A stretch of 54,534 bases of DNA from Streptomyces sabulosicollis (GCF_016103465.1 NZ_JAEEAP010000008.1:1-54534), one strand, 5' to 3'; positions 35,710 through 44,954 are shown, counted from the stretch's first letter. Notes: generated by a model not told the origin, from the letters alone. Program-made: numbers and translations.

Positions 35710-36687
35710 TTAGTCACCCGCTGCCGCCCCGCGGTGGCACCTGCGGTAGACGCTGGGAGACACTCCCGTAACCCGCTTGAAAGCCGTGCTCATCGCGCTC
35801 TCGGAGCCGTAGCCGGTGTAGTGGGCAATTGCGGAAAGAGTCTCGTCGCTCTCGCGGAGTCTCTGCGCCGCGAGTTGGATGCGCCAGCGGGTCAGGTATT
35901 CCATCGGCCCCTGGCCCATGGTGTCCTTGAAGCGTGCCGCCAGGGTGGAGCGGGAGACTGCACCGGCTCGCGCCAACTCGGCCACTGTCCAAGCGTGCGC
36001 CGGGTCCGTGTGGAGCGATGTCAGCGCGGCGCGGACTGCCGGCTCGGCCAGCCCTGTCAGCAGCCCCGTGGCCGCACGCGGTTCACGGGCGAGGTGCAGG
36101 CGCATCACGTGGATGAGCATGACGACCGCCAGGTGCTCGGCGACGAGCGACGAAGCTGCCGGTCTCGACATGAGTTCTTTCTCGATCACAGTGAGTGCCC
36201 ATTCCACCGTTTCGGCGTGCGGTGTGCCCGCTGGGACGTGGATGACCGGTGGAAGGCCCGCCAGAAGCAGTTCGTGGCCAGGCTCGCCGAAGGTGAACCG
36301 CCCGCCGATGAGCAGCACGTCGTCGCCTGTGCCGGTGTGCGCCATTCCGTTCTCGGCTCTGGCGAAGATGGTGTGAGCGTCGGTCTCGGGGCCCGGAGGG
36401 TCGCTGCGTAGGGTGAACGGCAGTGGTCGGGTGAGCAGGTAGCAATCGCCCGGCGCCAAGGCGATCGGACCGTCCGATTTTTCTACCTCGAGCCAGCAGT
36501 ACCCCCGTCGCAGGGTATTGAATTTCACTCCGGTCGGCGGCTCGAACCGGACGGCCCACTGCCCTCCGGCGGTCAGTCCCGCCGAGAGATGACTGCGTGT
36601 TCGGAGCAGGGACAGCACGTCTTCAAGCGGGTCTATTCTTCTCCTGGACGATGGGTAATCTCTCACGGACTTCCAATGATGTTCCAT
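35710..36687 (-). CDS. AraC family transcriptional regulator (cupin + HTH)
   Basis: This 325-residue regulator resembles the AraC gene at 3667: an N-terminal cupin sensor (LRRGYCWLEVEKSDGPIALA, PGDCYLLTRPLPF) and C-terminal AraC HTH pair (AVSRSTLAARFKDTMGQGPM, TGYGSESAMSTAFKRVTG). ATG 36687 is the only ATG. However, family alignment starts at the DPLEDVLSLL block, preceded by AGGAG and an ATA codon on the minus strand, so the true start may be internal and non-standard, or an ATG may have mutated. It is divergent from the SDR gene at 36745 and is its likely regulator. Confidence 0.88.
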   Translation of the reverse strand: MEHHWKSVRDYPSSRRRIDPLEDVLSLLRTRSHLSAGLTAGGQWAVRFEPPTGVKFNTLRRGYCWLEVEKSDGPIALAPGDCYLLTRPLPFTLRSDPPGPETDAHTIFARAENGMAHTGTGDDVLLIGGRFTFGEPGHELLLAGLPPVIHVPAGTPHAETVEWALTVIEKELMSRPAASSLVAEHLAVVMLIHVMRLHLAREPRAATGLLTGLAEPAVRAALTSLHTDPAHAWTVAELARAGAVSRSTLAARFKDTMGQGPMEYLTRWRIQLAAQRLRESDETLSAIAHYTGYGSESAMSTAFKRVTGVSPSVYRRCHRGAAAGD

Positions 36688-36744
36688 GCGTTCGCGGGGC
36701 CATACAGTCGAATTGAATCCGCTCCACCGATGATGAGGTTCGCC

Positions 36745-37707
36745 ATGAGCACAGAGAAGCTATTGACCACCCCTTTCTCATCCCGGGCGACGTCCGCCGA
36801 AGTGATTTCTGGTGTCGATCTCACGGGTCGACGGGCCATAGTCACCGGCGGGGCCTCAGGAATCGGTGTCGAGACGGTCAGGCCCCTGGTCGCAGCCGGC
36901 GCCGAGGTGACCATCGCCACCCGTCGGCCGGAATTGGCGGTGCCGCTGGTCCGCGAACTCAACGAGGCCAAAGGATCAGGAAGCGCTCATATCGCCCAGC
37001 TCGACCTCTCCGACCTCGAGTCTGTGCGGTCCTTCGTGCAGGACTGGCAGGGGCCACTCGACATCCTCGTCGCCAATGCAGGAATCATGGCGCTCCCTCA
37101 GAAGGAACTCGCTCCAAACGGCTGGGAGCTGCAGCTCGCTACGAATTTCCTTGGTCACTTCGCTCTCACCACCGAATTGCACACCGCGCTGAAGGCGAGC
37201 GGTTCCGCTCGTGTCGTGCTGGTCAGCTCCGGCGCACACATAAACGTGCCTTTCGACTTCGAGGACCCGCAGTTCGAGCGGCGCCCGTACGATCCATGGG
37301 CAGCCTACGGTCAGTCCAAGACGGCGGAGGTCCTGTTTGCGGTGGGCGCTCGCCGCTGGGCCGGAGACGGCATTACCGTCAACGCCTGCAACCCGGGGTA
37401 TATCTTGACCAATCTCCAGCGGCACCTCGACGACGACACCATGCGGGCGTTCGGAGTCATGGACGTCGACGGCAATCTCACTCCTCTGCCCTATTACAAG
37501 ACACCGGCCCAAGGGGCGGCGATTTCCGTTCTTTTGGCCGCCTCGCCTCTGGTGAGCGGAGTGACGGGCCGCTATTTCGATGACAATCAGGAGGCTCCGA
37601 TCGCGGTGGAGGGCGCAGAGAATCCGAGCGGTGTGGCGGCACATGCGCTCGACCCGGTCTCGGCGCAGCGGCTGTGGGAGTACGCGGACCGGGCCCTTCA
37701 GCGTTGA
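36745..37707 (+). CDS. SDR family oxidoreductase
   Basis: A 320-residue SDR of the retinol-dehydrogenase/WW-oxidoreductase-like group: VTGGASGIGVETVRPL near residue 33, ILVANAGIMALP, active-site Ser in VLVSSGAH and intact catalytic YGQSK. A GAGG ribosome site precedes ATG 36745. It has the extended N-terminus and the C-terminal YFDDNQEAP block typical of that group. It is divergent from the AraC regulator, so probably induced by it. The substrate is unknown, likely a lipophilic alcohol or ketone. Confidence 0.92.
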   Translation: MSTEKLLTTPFSSRATSAEVISGVDLTGRRAIVTGGASGIGVETVRPLVAAGAEVTIATRRPELAVPLVRELNEAKGSGSAHIAQLDLSDLESVRSFVQDWQGPLDILVANAGIMALPQKELAPNGWELQLATNFLGHFALTTELHTALKASGSARVVLVSSGAHINVPFDFEDPQFERRPYDPWAAYGQSKTAEVLFAVGARRWAGDGITVNACNPGYILTNLQRHLDDDTMRAFGVMDVDGNLTPLPYYKTPAQGAAISVLLAASPLVSGVTGRYFDDNQEAPIAVEGAENPSGVAAHALDPVSAQRLWEYADRALQR

Positions 37708-37719
37708 GGCTGACGTTGG

Positions 37720-37960
37720 TCAGCAGCCTGCGCTTTCGTCAGGGCGGTGGTAGACGTTGTACCAGTGGCCGCGGGCGAGTTCCGCGGCACGGCGGCGTCA
37801 TCATGGCTGTCGCTCATGGCGATCTGCTGCGCGATGACGTGTCCGCCGTCCCGCACGATGAGCGTGGCGGCGAGATGCGGATCGATGTCTGGCGCGGTGC
37901 GACTGGCCTGTTGCTCGTCTGGCAGGACAGCCACCAGGTTGTCGGTGAAACGTCCTTGAT
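37720..37960 (-). pseudogene. Remnant of a small protein gene
   Basis: The frame DPHLAATLIVRDGGHVIAQQ continues after a shift as ELARGHWYNVYHRPDESAGC and a stop at 37720. The two pieces look like one small protein's C-terminus, but I cannot name the family. The 5' end is absent. Confidence 0.35.
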
Positions 37961-37973
37961 CCGCTGCCAGTTT

Positions 37974-38010
37974 CCCGGTTCCGGGCCTGGGGTCGAGACC
38001 CGGAACCGGG
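37974..38010. terminator. Bidirectional terminator
   Basis: Perfect 12-base arms CCCGGTTCCGGG (37974-37985) and CCCGGAACCGGG (37999-38010), 20 bases past the stop of the minus-strand oxygenase gene. Confidence 0.75.
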
Positions 38011-38030
38011 GTGTCGCCCGGTGGTGAGCC

Positions 38031-39239
38031 TCAGATCATGAGGCTCACCCGCTCCTCGACGCCGAGGAGGGACTTGCCGTAGACCTCGTACCCGACCGCC
38101 GGCACCAGGCCGGCGTGGCGGGCCGCGGCGTTGGCATCCCGCCAGATGCGCTGCAGCGGGCTCGCCTCGGCGAATGCGGAGGCACCGTGGACATTCAGGA
38201 GGGTCGTGATCGCTGCCAGCACCTGCTGGGCCGCGTAACCTGCCTGCGCCCGCAGCCTGGCGCGGGTGGCGTAGTCGAGTGTGCCCTCGGCTGCCGACCG
38301 GTCCACTTCGTCGGCGGCGGCGTAGATGTGCAAGCGCGCCGTCTCCAGTTGCAGGGCGGCTTGCGCGATCTGTGTCTGAACACCCACGGAGTCGGCCTGC
38401 CGTGCGTGGATCGTGAATGACAGGGACTTGGAGCCGGCTTGGTCGACCACGGTGTCAAGAGCGGCTCTGCCCATACCGAGCAGAGGACCGGCCAGACACA
38501 GCGTCAGCATGGGGCCGAAGGCGGAGGAGAAGAGGACTCCGTCGTCAGCCGTGCGCGGGTAGCTGCCCTCCGCTGCCGCCGGCACCGACAGCACTCGGTG
38601 GGCGGGGACGAAAACGGATTCCACCGTCAAGGTGTTGCTCGCTGTCGCCCGCATCCCCGCTGTGTGCCACGTGTCCTCAACGGACAGCTCCGAGGCGGGA
38701 ATGAGCACCAGTGCCTGGTCGGCGACCGCGCCCGTCTCGTCTTTCAGCAGTGCTCCCACAGCTGCCCAGGTGGCGTGTGGGGCGCCGGAGTTGTACGACC
38801 ACCGGCCGGTGACACGCCATCCACCTTCGACCGGCTCGCCCGTGCCGGTGGGGGCGGCGACGCCCGTCACGCGCGCGTCCGGGTCGACTCCGAAAATGTC
38901 CTCCTGGGCCTGGTCGGGGAACAGAGAGGCCAGCCAGTTGGTCACTGCGATGATCATGCCGGTCCACGCAGCCGACCCGTCGCCCTGTCCCAGGACCTCG
39001 GAGACGGTGGTCAGGGTCCTCAGATCGGTCTGGTGTCCACCGAACCGCTTCGGCGTGAGCAGCCGGAAGACACCCGCTTCGGTCATGGCCTCGACTGCTT
39101 CGGGCGACACCGTGCGCTCCTGCTCGCTGCGAGCCGCCTGGGCTCGCAGCACCGCCGGGAGATCGGCGGCCCGGGCGACGAGCTTCGCCCTTCGTTCTTC
39201 AAGGGACGGCGTGCTGGTGCCGTCGACGGGATGTTCCAC
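38031..39239 (-). CDS. Acyl-CoA dehydrogenase-fold flavin-dependent oxygenase
   Basis: This 402-residue protein has the acyl-CoA-dehydrogenase fold of two-component flavin monooxygenases (HpaB/DszC/HsaA-like). The N-terminal helical domain includes VFRLLTPKRFGGHQTDLRTL; the middle strand region VTGRWSYNSGAPHATWAAVG and the C-terminal helical bundle with LNVHGASAFAEASPLQRIWR are typical. It lacks the CoA-dehydrogenase catalytic Glu context and the length fits the oxygenase group, so reduced flavin from a partner reductase is expected; no flavin reductase is nearby. It could hydroxylate an aromatic or sulfur compound. The alpha/beta hydrolase upstream is 249 bases away in the same direction. 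Confidence 0.88.
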   Translation of the reverse strand: MEHPVDGTSTPSLEERRAKLVARAADLPAVLRAQAARSEQERTVSPEAVEAMTEAGVFRLLTPKRFGGHQTDLRTLTTVSEVLGQGDGSAAWTGMIIAVTNWLASLFPDQAQEDIFGVDPDARVTGVAAPTGTGEPVEGGWRVTGRWSYNSGAPHATWAAVGALLKDETGAVADQALVLIPASELSVEDTWHTAGMRATASNTLTVESVFVPAHRVLSVPAAAEGSYPRTADDGVLFSSAFGPMLTLCLAGPLLGMGRAALDTVVDQAGSKSLSFTIHARQADSVGVQTQIAQAALQLETARLHIYAAADEVDRSAAEGTLDYATRARLRAQAGYAAQQVLAAITTLLNVHGASAFAEASPLQRIWRDANAAARHAGLVPAVGYEVYGKSLLGVEERVSLMI

Positions 39240-39488
39240 GTCCCCTCATCTTCTCAAGGTGTGACCGGGCCACAGTCGGGCCCGTCGTTTACTGGGTGTC
39301 GGCATTCCCGGCCGCTGGCCGGCCGGGACCGGTACATAGTTGGAGGCGGCCCCTCACAGCTCGCACCCTGCGCAACGCGCCTTTGCGGCTGCGTGGGTGA
39401 AGGGGGTTGGCCGCGCTGTACACGGAACAGTGCTTCCGCCACCATGTCCAGTCGGGGGGCTGCAGGGTGGAGCCCTCGACGGACACCG

Positions 39489-40277
39489 TCACCACACGGA
39501 CCGGTCGAGCCAGGAGAGGACACGGTCTGCCACCTCGGTCCAGCGAGGCTCCAGGATGAGGCTGTGAGCCCGGTCGGGGAGGAACAGGTAGTCAGCTCCG
39601 AAGTGATCTGCGTGCCTGCGGACCAGATCGGCCGGTGACACGATGTCGCGGCCTCCGGCGACCATCAGTGCGGGGCCGCTGATCCGCGTTCGGTCGAGCG
39701 CGATGGCCGCGCCACGCTGAGCAGCTTCCCAGACAGCCTTCGGAGACTCGTCCGGCATGAGGCTGTAGTAGCGACGCGCGTCGTCGTCCGAGCAGCCGGC
39801 GAAGAACCACTCCACGGCCATCTCGTACGGCATGGGAGGGAAGGGTTCGCTCAGGTCGACTTCCAGAGGAAGAGGCGCGCCCGCGGTGTGCTGCGAGGGC
39901 ACCGGGGCCAGGAGCACCTGCGCGGCGACCGGGAATTGCTCTGCGTACTTCTGCACCGCAGCCGCGCCCATGCTGTGCGCGACGAGCACGGGGGTGTCGC
40001 CGACGTGCGATATCACCGTCCGCAGTTCGCGCGTGACGTCGAGCATGCTCCGTCGCACGAACTCGTCCTTCGGCAGGTTCCGCGAGTTGGTGTGGTTGTA
40101 CCAGCTGAAGGCGTAACTGTGCCGGCCGGCGGCCGCGAAGTAGGGCAGCCACTGTTCCCACAGCCAACTGCCGTGGCTGCCGCCGTGCACGAAAACCACC
40201 GGGGGTCCTTCCATTGCACCCTCGGGTGCTACGTACTCGACGAAGATGCCGTCCACGTGACGGCTCTCGACCACCAC
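39489..40277 (-). CDS. Alpha/beta hydrolase
   Basis: A 262-residue alpha/beta hydrolase with the oxyanion HGGSHGSWLW near residue 28, nucleophile elbow AHSMGA, and the late acidic and His residues (GGRDIVSPADL, DRAHSLI). GTG 40277 is preferred because a perfect GGAGG lies six bases upstream; longer in-frame extension lacks family similarity. It lies between the oxygenase and the secreted SnoaL-like gene, all on the minus strand, probably one transcription unit in part. The reaction is ester or C-C hydrolysis; substrate unknown. Confidence 0.9.
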   Translation of the reverse strand: MVVESRHVDGIFVEYVAPEGAMEGPPVVFVHGGSHGSWLWEQWLPYFAAAGRHSYAFSWYNHTNSRNLPKDEFVRRSMLDVTRELRTVISHVGDTPVLVAHSMGAAAVQKYAEQFPVAAQVLLAPVPSQHTAGAPLPLEVDLSEPFPPMPYEMAVEWFFAGCSDDDARRYYSLMPDESPKAVWEAAQRGAAIALDRTRISGPALMVAGGRDIVSPADLVRRHADHFGADYLFLPDRAHSLILEPRWTEVADRVLSWLDRSVW

Positions 40278-40513
40278 AACTAACCTCCATACGAAGAAGG
40301 GCCCGCGCGGTCGACGTGACCGGAGACCTGCCGGGCCGACAAGAAGATCGATGACATCGTGTGCGCTCCCACGGGTGCGCACACGTTGTCGGCAGAGCGG
40401 AGCACAGAACCGCCGCCGTCTCGACGCGCACGTTTTGCACGCGGCGGAAAGCAGCGGTTCCGTGGGTACGAAGTGCGGGTGTGTGAGCTCACTCGAACTG
40501 CAGCCCACATACC

Positions 40514-41164
40514 TCACTTGGCGGGGGCGGTCTGTGAAGGAGCGCCCTCGGAAGTGGCGGCCTTCGGGGGGTTCCAGTTCGGGATGGGATCCATCCGGAA
40601 CCGAGTCAGCAGCACCGAGTCGATCAGCCACTTGCCGTCGACCTTCCGATAGGTCTCACGGTACTGCCCGTAGCCGTGATGGCCTTGCGGCGCGTCCTTG
40701 CCGGCCGGGAACGTGAGCACGTCCTGCATCGACCAGATACCCGACGCCTTGTTCGGACCGGTGATGGTGATCTCCGGCATCATGCCCGAGTGGGCGGAAG
40801 GCGCCTTGCCGGTCAGGTCGCGGATCGTATAGGCGAAGTCCTTGGGGGATCTCCAGGTGATCCCGTCGGTCACCAGCTTTGCGTGCGGGGTGAACAGTGC
40901 GGCCAGCTCGTCGTGCTTCTTCTCGTCCACGAAGCGGAAGTAGCGAGCCTTGAGCTGGTGGATCTCCTCGATGTCCTCCAGGCGCTGCACCTTCGCGGCC
41001 AGTGACCTCGACGGCTCACTCGCCGACCGGTCGTGTGCGTTGGCCGACGGCGAGGTCAGAGCCACGGCGCCGAGACCCCCCGCCACCAGCAGTGCAGCCG
41101 CTATCGCCGATACGCCGATACGGGAGCGCCACGCCGCCGTGTTTCGGGCTTCCTGTGCGTGCAT
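40514..41164 (-). CDS. Secreted SnoaL-like / NTF2-fold protein
   Basis: This 216-residue protein has an N-terminal signal peptide (RSRIGVSAIAAALLVAGGLG, cleavage likely after SANA) followed by a SnoaL-like domain: IEEIHQLKARYFRFVDEKKH, DELAALFTPHAKLVTDGI, MPEITITGPNKASGIWSM, KVDGKWLIDSVLLTRFRMDP. Export is unusual for this fold, which normally works in the cytoplasm. AAAGGA precedes ATG 41164. A promoter with an embedded GAACGTTC dyad lies at 41366-41394, so it is probably repressed by a TetR protein. A decayed paralogue is at 35160-35631. Confidence 0.88.
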   Translation of the reverse strand: MHAQEARNTAAWRSRIGVSAIAAALLVAGGLGAVALTSPSANAHDRSASEPSRSLAAKVQRLEDIEEIHQLKARYFRFVDEKKHDELAALFTPHAKLVTDGITWRSPKDFAYTIRDLTGKAPSAHSGMMPEITITGPNKASGIWSMQDVLTFPAGKDAPQGHHGYGQYRETYRKVDGKWLIDSVLLTRFRMDPIPNWNPPKAATSEGAPSQTAPAK

Positions 41165-41365
41165 GTTGATCGTTCCTTTCGTTTCCGCCCGGGTAGCCGT
41201 GGCTTCGAGAGGCAACTGCCCATGAGGCTGCGCGGAGCAAGCCCGTGCGAAAAGTGAGTCTTTACGGTCCCGGTCTTGCGGCCGCGTCGTGACGCCTGCA
41301 GGGGGCGGCAAGACCGGGTGCCGGTTCCTCGTCACCCGGTAGCGGGTGGCGCGGGAACAGTGAAC

Positions 41366-41394
41366 AGTAGATACTAAGAGGAACGTTCAGTCAA
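41366..41394 (-). promoter_or_regulatory. Promoter with GAACGTTC operator (minus strand)
   Basis: Minus-strand TTGACT (41389-41394), 17-base spacer, TCTACT (41366-41371). The palindrome GAACGTTC (41381-41388) begins directly after the -35 box. The same -35, operator, spacing and -10 occur at 46722-46750. Confidence 0.75.
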
Positions 41395-41561
41395 TAATTC
41401 CGTGAGCTGCCCCCTTATCGACGTGACGCAGGCCACACGCTAGAGAGGAGTCGACCCATGCGCACGACTCAGGCCCTGCCACCACGGCGGACCTCGAAGG
41501 ATGGACGGCGGCACCGACGCGGACACCAGTCGCGGCCACTCCGTCATCGCCATAGCAAAGC

Positions 41562-41613
41562 GGACGAGTATCGTCCAAATGTGTTACTTTTCTCAATCGG
41601 ACGGATATCGTCC
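41562..41613. promoter_or_regulatory. Two tandem TetR-type operators
   Basis: GGACGAGTATCGTCC (41562-41576) and GGACGGATATCGTCC (41599-41613) are matching dyads with 5-base arms, 37 bases centre to centre, 107 bases before the TetR start. They are strong candidates for autoregulation by that TetR protein. Confidence 0.8.
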
Positions 41614-41719
41614 GCTTGAGATGCTGAAGGAAGGAGGACGGGCTCATGCCGGATCACGAAGAGACCCTCGGACGCCTGCCCGGACTTCACAAAGCCCTGG
41701 GTCCCGGAGGTGGCCCGGC

Positions 41720-42337
41720 ATGAACGCCACTCCCTCCCCACGCGCAGACGCCCGGCAAAACCGGCGCCGCCTGATCGAAGCCACGCGCGAAGCCATCTCC
41801 TCTCGCGGCCTGGACGTGTCGGCACTGGACATCGCACGGGCAGCAGGCCTGGGCGTCGGAACCCTCTACCGGCGCTTCGGCACCAAGGAAGCACTCCTGG
41901 ACGCCGTGGTACTCGGTCTCTACGACGAACTGTGCGACACGGCACAGGCGTGCATGACGCGTGCCGACGCCTGGGAGGGACTCTCCGAGTTCGTCATGGA
42001 ACTGGCCAAAGCCCACCGCGACAACCTAGGGCTTGCCACCGTCACCGCCGCCTGTGATCAGCAGCCTTCACCCGAGCTCGCCCAACGCACCGCTGCGCTG
42101 CAGGAAGCTGTCACTGATCTCACCGCACGCGCCCGTGCCACGGGCTTGCTGCGCGCCGATGTGACCTGGCAGGACATCATCATCTGCTCCCGGGCCGCCC
42201 TGGACACGCAACACTGCCTCGGTGTCGACGCCGGCTCCGAAGGATGGCGCCGCATCATCACCATCCTCCTCGACGGGCTTCGCACTCCTGGGCACACCAC
42301 ACTCACGGGCCCCCCGCCCCACACCACCGGCATCTAG
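41720..42337 (+). CDS. TetR/AcrR family regulator
   Basis: This 205-residue regulator has a TetR HTH (about residues 10-60: QNRRRLIEATREAISSRGLD, SALDIARAAGLGVGTLYRRF, GTKEALLDAVVLGLYDEL) and a helical effector domain with WEGLSEFVMELAKAHRDN and the closing GWRRIITILLDGLR. ATG 41720 follows GGAGG at nine bases. Two tandem dyads upstream point to autoregulation. It precedes the DsbA/HD pair by 99 bases in the same direction and may control them. Confidence 0.92.
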   Translation: MNATPSPRADARQNRRRLIEATREAISSRGLDVSALDIARAAGLGVGTLYRRFGTKEALLDAVVLGLYDELCDTAQACMTRADAWEGLSEFVMELAKAHRDNLGLATVTAACDQQPSPELAQRTAALQEAVTDLTARARATGLLRADVTWQDIIICSRAALDTQHCLGVDAGSEGWRRIITILLDGLRTPGHTTLTGPPPHTTGI

Positions 42338-42436
42338 CCGGCCGGGTTCACACCGTCACACGACACGGTGCCCGTCCTCCCCAGAGCCCATCGGCCTCCC
42401 GGCGAAGGACGCGGCTGCCGGCGAAAGGACACCATC

Positions 42437-43154
42437 ATGCGCGTCGACATCTGGTCCGACATCTCCTGCCCGTGGTGCTTCATCGGCAAGGCCCGGTTCA
42501 AGCAAGCACTGGCCTCCTTCCCGCACCGTGCCGACGTCGAAGTCGTACCGTTCCTTCGAACTCGACCCGCAGCTGGACGAAACCCGTCCCACGACCGGGG
42601 AGGCACACGCGCAGAAGCACGGCATGACGCCGGCACAGGCTCGCGCGGCAGAGGAGCGCATCGCGCGCGTCGCCAGGCAGGAGGGACTCGGTTACCTCGT
42701 CGATCACCGAGACCACGGAAACACCTTCGACATGCATCGGCTCCTCCACCTCGCCGCCGCCCACGGCGTGGCGGAGGAACTGTTGTCCTTGTTCTACGAC
42801 GGCAACTTCGCAACGGAGCGCACGCTCTACGACTCCGAGCACCAGATCCAACTCGCCGTGCACGCGGGGCTGGACGAGGACGAGGTACGCAGCGTGCTGG
42901 CCGACAAGCAGGCGTACGCCGGTCACGTACGCAAGGACGAGGCAGAGGCGGCGCGACTGGGCGTCACAGGTGTGCCGTTCTTCGTCATCGACGGGAAGTA
43001 CGGCCTGTCGGGCGCTCAGCCGACGCACGCCTTCACGGAGGCGCTGGAGCAAGCGTGGGCCGAGCAGAAGCCGGAACTGCAGGTCGTCGGCACAGCGCCC
43101 GACGGCGGGTGCGACGCAGACGGTGCGTGCGCGGTGCTCTCGCCCCGGCCATGA
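42437..43154 (+). pseudogene. DsbA family (FrnE-like) oxidoreductase, frameshifted
   Basis: ATG 42437 (AAAGGA upstream) opens MRVDIWSDISCPWCFIGKAR with the thioredoxin-like CPWC redox motif. After FPHRADVEVV the frame is wrong; in another frame YRSFELDPQLDETRP follows immediately and the rest (MTPAQARAAEERIARVARQ, NTFDMHRLLHLAAAHG, GVTGVPFFVIDGKYGLSGAQ) is intact to 43154. Restoring two bases (TA, so that GTAC becomes GTATAC at about 42549) repairs it, a slippage-type loss. FrnE-like proteins act as disulfide oxidoreductases or isomerases in natural-product or detoxification pathways. It is either recently dead or a sequencing error. Confidence 0.85.
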
Positions 43155-43815
43155 ACCCACCCGCGCAGCGCAACAGGCCGGACGTGACGACGAAGACGGG
43201 AGACGTACAGGTGTCGATCAGTTTCGGTGGGGCGGTCGCCGACTCCGCCTACACGCACGTGCGGGCGTCCTCGATCCCGCCATTCTCAACCACAGCATCC
43301 GGGTGTGGCTGGTGGCCGAGCACCTGGGTCGCCAGCAAGGCATCGGTGAAAGGGCGCGAGAGGCGCTCGCCGTGGCCTGCCTGTTCCACGACGCGGGCAC
43401 GGCCGCGCCCTATGACGGACCGCAACGGTTCGAGGTCGAGGGCGCGGACGCGGCCCGAGCTTTCCTGCAGGACCACGACTGGCCGGCGCCACTGATCCAG
43501 GAGGTCTGGGAAGCTGTCGCGCTTCACACCTCTCCCGGCATCGCGGAGCGCATGGGGCGGCTGCCGCAGCTGGTGCGGCAGGCCGTCCTGGTCGACTTCG
43601 GCAGGAGCGACCTGATCGACCCCGCCAATCAGGAACCGTTGCTTTCGGCCCTAGCGCGCTTCCCCCGCCTGGACATCGAGACCGTCCTCGGCGACGCGGT
43701 GGTCGCTCAAGCCGTCCTGTGTCCGCAGAAGGCACCGCCGTCCAGCTGGCCCGGTGGCCTGCTCGCCGCCCATCTGGCGAATCCGATGCACGGCGGCGTC
43801 AACCCCGCCTTCTGA
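43151..43815 (+). pseudogene. HD domain protein (cyanamide-hydratase-like), frameshifted
   Basis: The ATG at 43151 overlaps the DsbA stop (ATGA), implying translational coupling. The first ~38 residues (VSISFGGAVADSAYTHV) are in one frame. The HD domain then continues in another: PAILNHSIRVWLVAEHLG, VACLFHDAGTAAPYDG, ALHTSPGIAERMG. The His and His-Asp ligands of the HD metal site are present. Some residues between THV and PAILNH also seem to be missing, so a small deletion plus shift is likely. The family includes cyanamide hydratases and other metal-dependent hydrolases. Nonfunctional as written. Confidence 0.78.
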
Positions 43816-43916
43816 GCCGACCGTTCCCGCGGCTCCGGGTCGGGGAAGCTCGGATCCCGCTCGTCAGCAGGACGAAGGAGACAGGGAGCGGACACGACCG
43901 GCGGCCGAAAGACGGG

Positions 43917-43947
43917 TTCGGGGAAGGGCTCGGAGCCCTTCCCCGAA
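43917..43947. terminator. Strong bidirectional terminator
   Basis: Perfect 14-base arms TTCGGGGAAGGGCT and AGCCCTTCCCCGAA around a 3-base loop, between the convergent HD and SDR genes. Confidence 0.85.
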
Positions 43948-44053
43948 TCAGGCGTTGCCGCCCCGTGTGACCGAGGTCCCCGCAAGCCGCTCACGACGAT
44001 CGGCAGGTGACCGAGTGCGTGACCGCAGTCCGACGGGCCGGCCGACAAGGTGA

Positions 44054-44818
44054 TCAGTAGCCCGCGGTGAGCGCGCCGTCGATCGCCAGGGCAGCGCCGC
44101 TGATGAACCGGCTCTCGTCGCTCAGCAGGAAGGCGGTGAAGGCGGCGATCTCACTGACTTCGGCCGAACGACCCGTCGGCTGCTGGCTGAGGATGGTGTT
44201 TGCAGCTTCCGGGTTGCTCGCCGTGAAGCCCTGCCACAGCGGCGTGTTGACCAGACCCGTGAGGAGGGCGTTGACCCTTACACCGTCCTTTGCCGCGTCC
44301 AGCGCCGTCGAACGGGTCAGACCGACGACACCGTGCTTGGCGGCCGAGTAGGCCACGGCCGACGGGTCACCCGCCGCACCGACCACAGAGGCGTTGTTGA
44401 CGATGGAACCTCCGCCGCTGGCGATGATTGCCGGGATCTCGTGCTTGAGGCTGTAGAAGACACTGGTCTGGTTCAGGGAGACCACGCTCTCCCAGAAGGC
44501 GGCGTCCACCTCACGGATCGATCCCTGGCTGTTGCCGCCGCCGGCGTTGTTGAAGGCACCGTGCAGGGCCCCGAACTCACTGACCGTGAAGTCCACCAGG
44601 TGCGCGACGTCCTCCTCGCGAGTGACGTCCGTGGGAACGAAGACGACCGTGCCGCCGTCGGCCGAGACCTCCGCCGCGACCGCCTCGCCACGTGCCTTGT
44701 CCCGCGCCCCGATGACCACCGTCGCTCCCTCGCCGGCGAGTCGCTTCACCGTGGCCTCGCCCATCCCGGAGGTGCCCCCGGTAACGATGATGATCTTCGA
44801 ATTCAGGCGGTTGGACAT
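44054..44818 (-). CDS. SDR family oxidoreductase
   Basis: A 254-residue classical SDR with VTGGTSGMGEAT near residue 12, NNAGGGNSQ, catalytic Ser in NNASVVG and intact YSAAK. The C-terminal SRFISGAALAIDGALTAGY is typical. ATG 44818 is chosen over 44854 because it starts the fold directly. Of the SDRs in this window it has one of the most standard active sites. A GAATGAATGGT element about 126 bases upstream resembles the TetR-type sites near 46780. Function: NAD(P)-dependent alcohol/ketone interconversion, substrate unknown. Confidence 0.92.
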   Translation of the reverse strand: MSNRLNSKIIIVTGGTSGMGEATVKRLAGEGATVVIGARDKARGEAVAAEVSADGGTVVFVPTDVTREEDVAHLVDFTVSEFGALHGAFNNAGGGNSQGSIREVDAAFWESVVSLNQTSVFYSLKHEIPAIIASGGGSIVNNASVVGAAGDPSAVAYSAAKHGVVGLTRSTALDAAKDGVRVNALLTGLVNTPLWQGFTASNPEAANTILSQQPTGRSAEVSEIAAFTAFLLSDESRFISGAALAIDGALTAGY

Positions 44819-44943
44819 GGGTGCTCCATTCTTGCCCCGGGGTGACACAGCCACGACTCCGGAATGTTCGAGATGACGGGCGAACGCCCTGAGCAGGCTG
44901 GAGGCTTCTCCCCCGAGCCTGCCTCTTCACCCTACATTATCAG

Positions 44944-44954
44944 GAATGAATGGT
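44944..44954. promoter_or_regulatory. Operator-like element upstream of SDR
   Basis: Minus-strand ACCATTCATTC mirrors ACCGTTCGTTC at 46779-46789, with an AT-rich GATAAT just downstream. Candidate regulated promoter. Confidence 0.35.
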
